Below, in pieces: positions 31,473-32,114 of a stretch of 32,114 nt of DNA. The stretch is from a gamma proteobacterium HTCC5015 (GTDB lineage Bacteria; Pseudomonadota; Gammaproteobacteria; HTCC5015): contig DS990616.1 of NCBI GenBank assembly GCA_000155715.1, positions 1 through 32,114 on the forward strand, in the 5' to 3' direction. Every line of letters starts with the position of its first letter. The stretch's first letter is position 1. The notes under the pieces are model-generated. The model was not told where the DNA came from, did no database searches, and worked only from the letters and a program-made list of their open reading frames with translations. Position numbers and translations under genes: made by a program.

Positions 31473-32114
31473 TTAATCGTCGAGTGCCTTAAGCTCCCCT
31501 TTCATCGTGGTGTAGTAGAGCCGATCACCGTGCATCAGCATGGGTGCAACAATTTGATCCTCGACCTCCTTCTTCCAGTAGCGCTCGCCGTCATCGGCAT
31601 CAATGGCATGAATAAAGCCGTCGAGGCTGGCCACATAAACAATATCTCCAGACCCCATTACAGGCGGACTGGGAATTTGCCCCTCGGTCGCGTACTCCCA
31701 TAGCTTAACGCCGCTATCACTTTCAATGCAGTACACATAACCGTCGTCGCTGGTAAAGATAATACGACTGCCATCGTGTACCGCCGAAGATTTGATTTTC
31801 GCAGACGTTCTAAACTTCCAAATCTCCTCTCCAGTCTCCGCATCAACGGCATATTGGAAGTGGCTATCGCCGCCAAAAGTCACAATATCGTCGTCCACCG
31901 CCGGGGACGACACAATCGGTGCATTGGTGCTAAAAGACCACTGGACTTCGCCTGATGCCGCACTTAAGGCATGGGCTTGACCACCTTTTGTCGTCACAAA
32001 AATACGCTCATCCGCGGCCGCCGCTGAGGCATAGATAGGCCCATCCGCCTTCATACGCCACTGCTCTTTGCCGGTTTTCGCGTTGAGTGAAAAAAAGTAA
32101 CCGCTGTCGCTACC
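31473..32114 (-). CDS. PQQ-type beta-propeller repeat protein (5'-truncated by window edge)
   Basis: 213 codons are visible; the frame stays open to the right edge (reading GSDSGYFFSLNAKTGKEQWR before the first internal Met), so the N-terminus lies outside the window. About five propeller blades recur every roughly 40 residues, each with an A/D-x-x-G-x-x-x-W element (NAKTGKEQW, SAASGEVQW, DAETGEEIW, ESDSGVKLW, DADDGERYW). The architecture matches BamB-like or PQQ-like repeat proteins, but bamB is already present at 3706, so this is a paralogue of unknown role. No catalytic PQQ-dehydrogenase residues can be judged from the fragment. It has its own terminator. Confidence 0.85.
   Translation of the reverse strand, partial: GSDSGYFFSLNAKTGKEQWRMKADGPIYASAAAADERIFVTTKGGQAHALSAASGEVQWSFSTNAPIVSSPAVDDDIVTFGGDSHFQYAVDAETGEEIWKFRTSAKIKSSAVHDGSRIIFTSDDGYVYCIESDSGVKLWEYATEGQIPSPPVMGSGDIVYVASLDGFIHAIDADDGERYWKKEVEDQIVAPMLMHGDRLYYTTMKGELKALDD

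Overview
The window is a chromosomal segment of a gammaproteobacterium. Gene order in the core (yajC, secD/secF, suhB, trmJ, cysE, iscR, isc genes, ndk, rlmN, pilF, rodZ, hisS, yfgM, bamB, der) follows the conserved Pseudomonas/Cellvibrionales-type backbone. The moderately high GC content, short intergenic gaps and a SecD of the Pseudomonas type fit a marine Cellvibrionales-like organism. That placement is an inference from synteny and protein style, not from a marker-gene search.

Layout, from left to right. Positions 1-13,500 are almost entirely minus-strand genes: an OmpA-family protein with a strong terminator, der, a DUF945-like membrane protein, bamB, a YfgM-like protein, hisS, rodZ, pilF, rlmN, ndk, then an isc cluster (iscA, an iscU-like gene, two tandem cysteine desulfurases, iscR). 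Between iscR and cysE lies a four-gene block not found in the usual backbone: a thiolase, a coniferyl-aldehyde-type dehydrogenase, an old-yellow-enzyme-family oxidoreductase and, divergent, a strictosidine-synthase-like beta-propeller. The backbone resumes with cysE and trmJ, and suhB diverges. About 0.9 kb of non-coding repeat-rich DNA follows, with palindromic repeats and a 263-bp MITE-like element. Next come a fused secDF, yajC, an MBL-fold hydrolase, rlmB, rnr, tRNA-Asn and galU (all minus), fdxA (plus), and an edge-truncated PQQ-type beta-propeller protein (minus).

The most notable feature is the isc locus. IscR is intact, with all cluster ligands, and has a good type-1 IscR site over its own start region, so the cluster is probably still iron-sulfur regulated. 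IscA is also intact. However, the scaffold-like protein lacks the equivalents of all three cluster-ligating cysteines and the HscA-recognition LPPVK motif. The IscS next to it has lost the C-terminal tail that docks IscU, a second full-length desulfurase precedes it, and hscB-hscA-fdx-iscX are missing between iscA and ndk. These losses are mutually consistent and suggest a remodelled system in which the desulfurases serve another sulfur acceptor, with housekeeping cluster assembly (perhaps SUF) encoded elsewhere.

Other points are the natural SecD-SecF fusion, an intrinsic terminator separating it from yajC, the structured MITE-like element next to the secDF terminator, and a candidate leaderless promoter for der.
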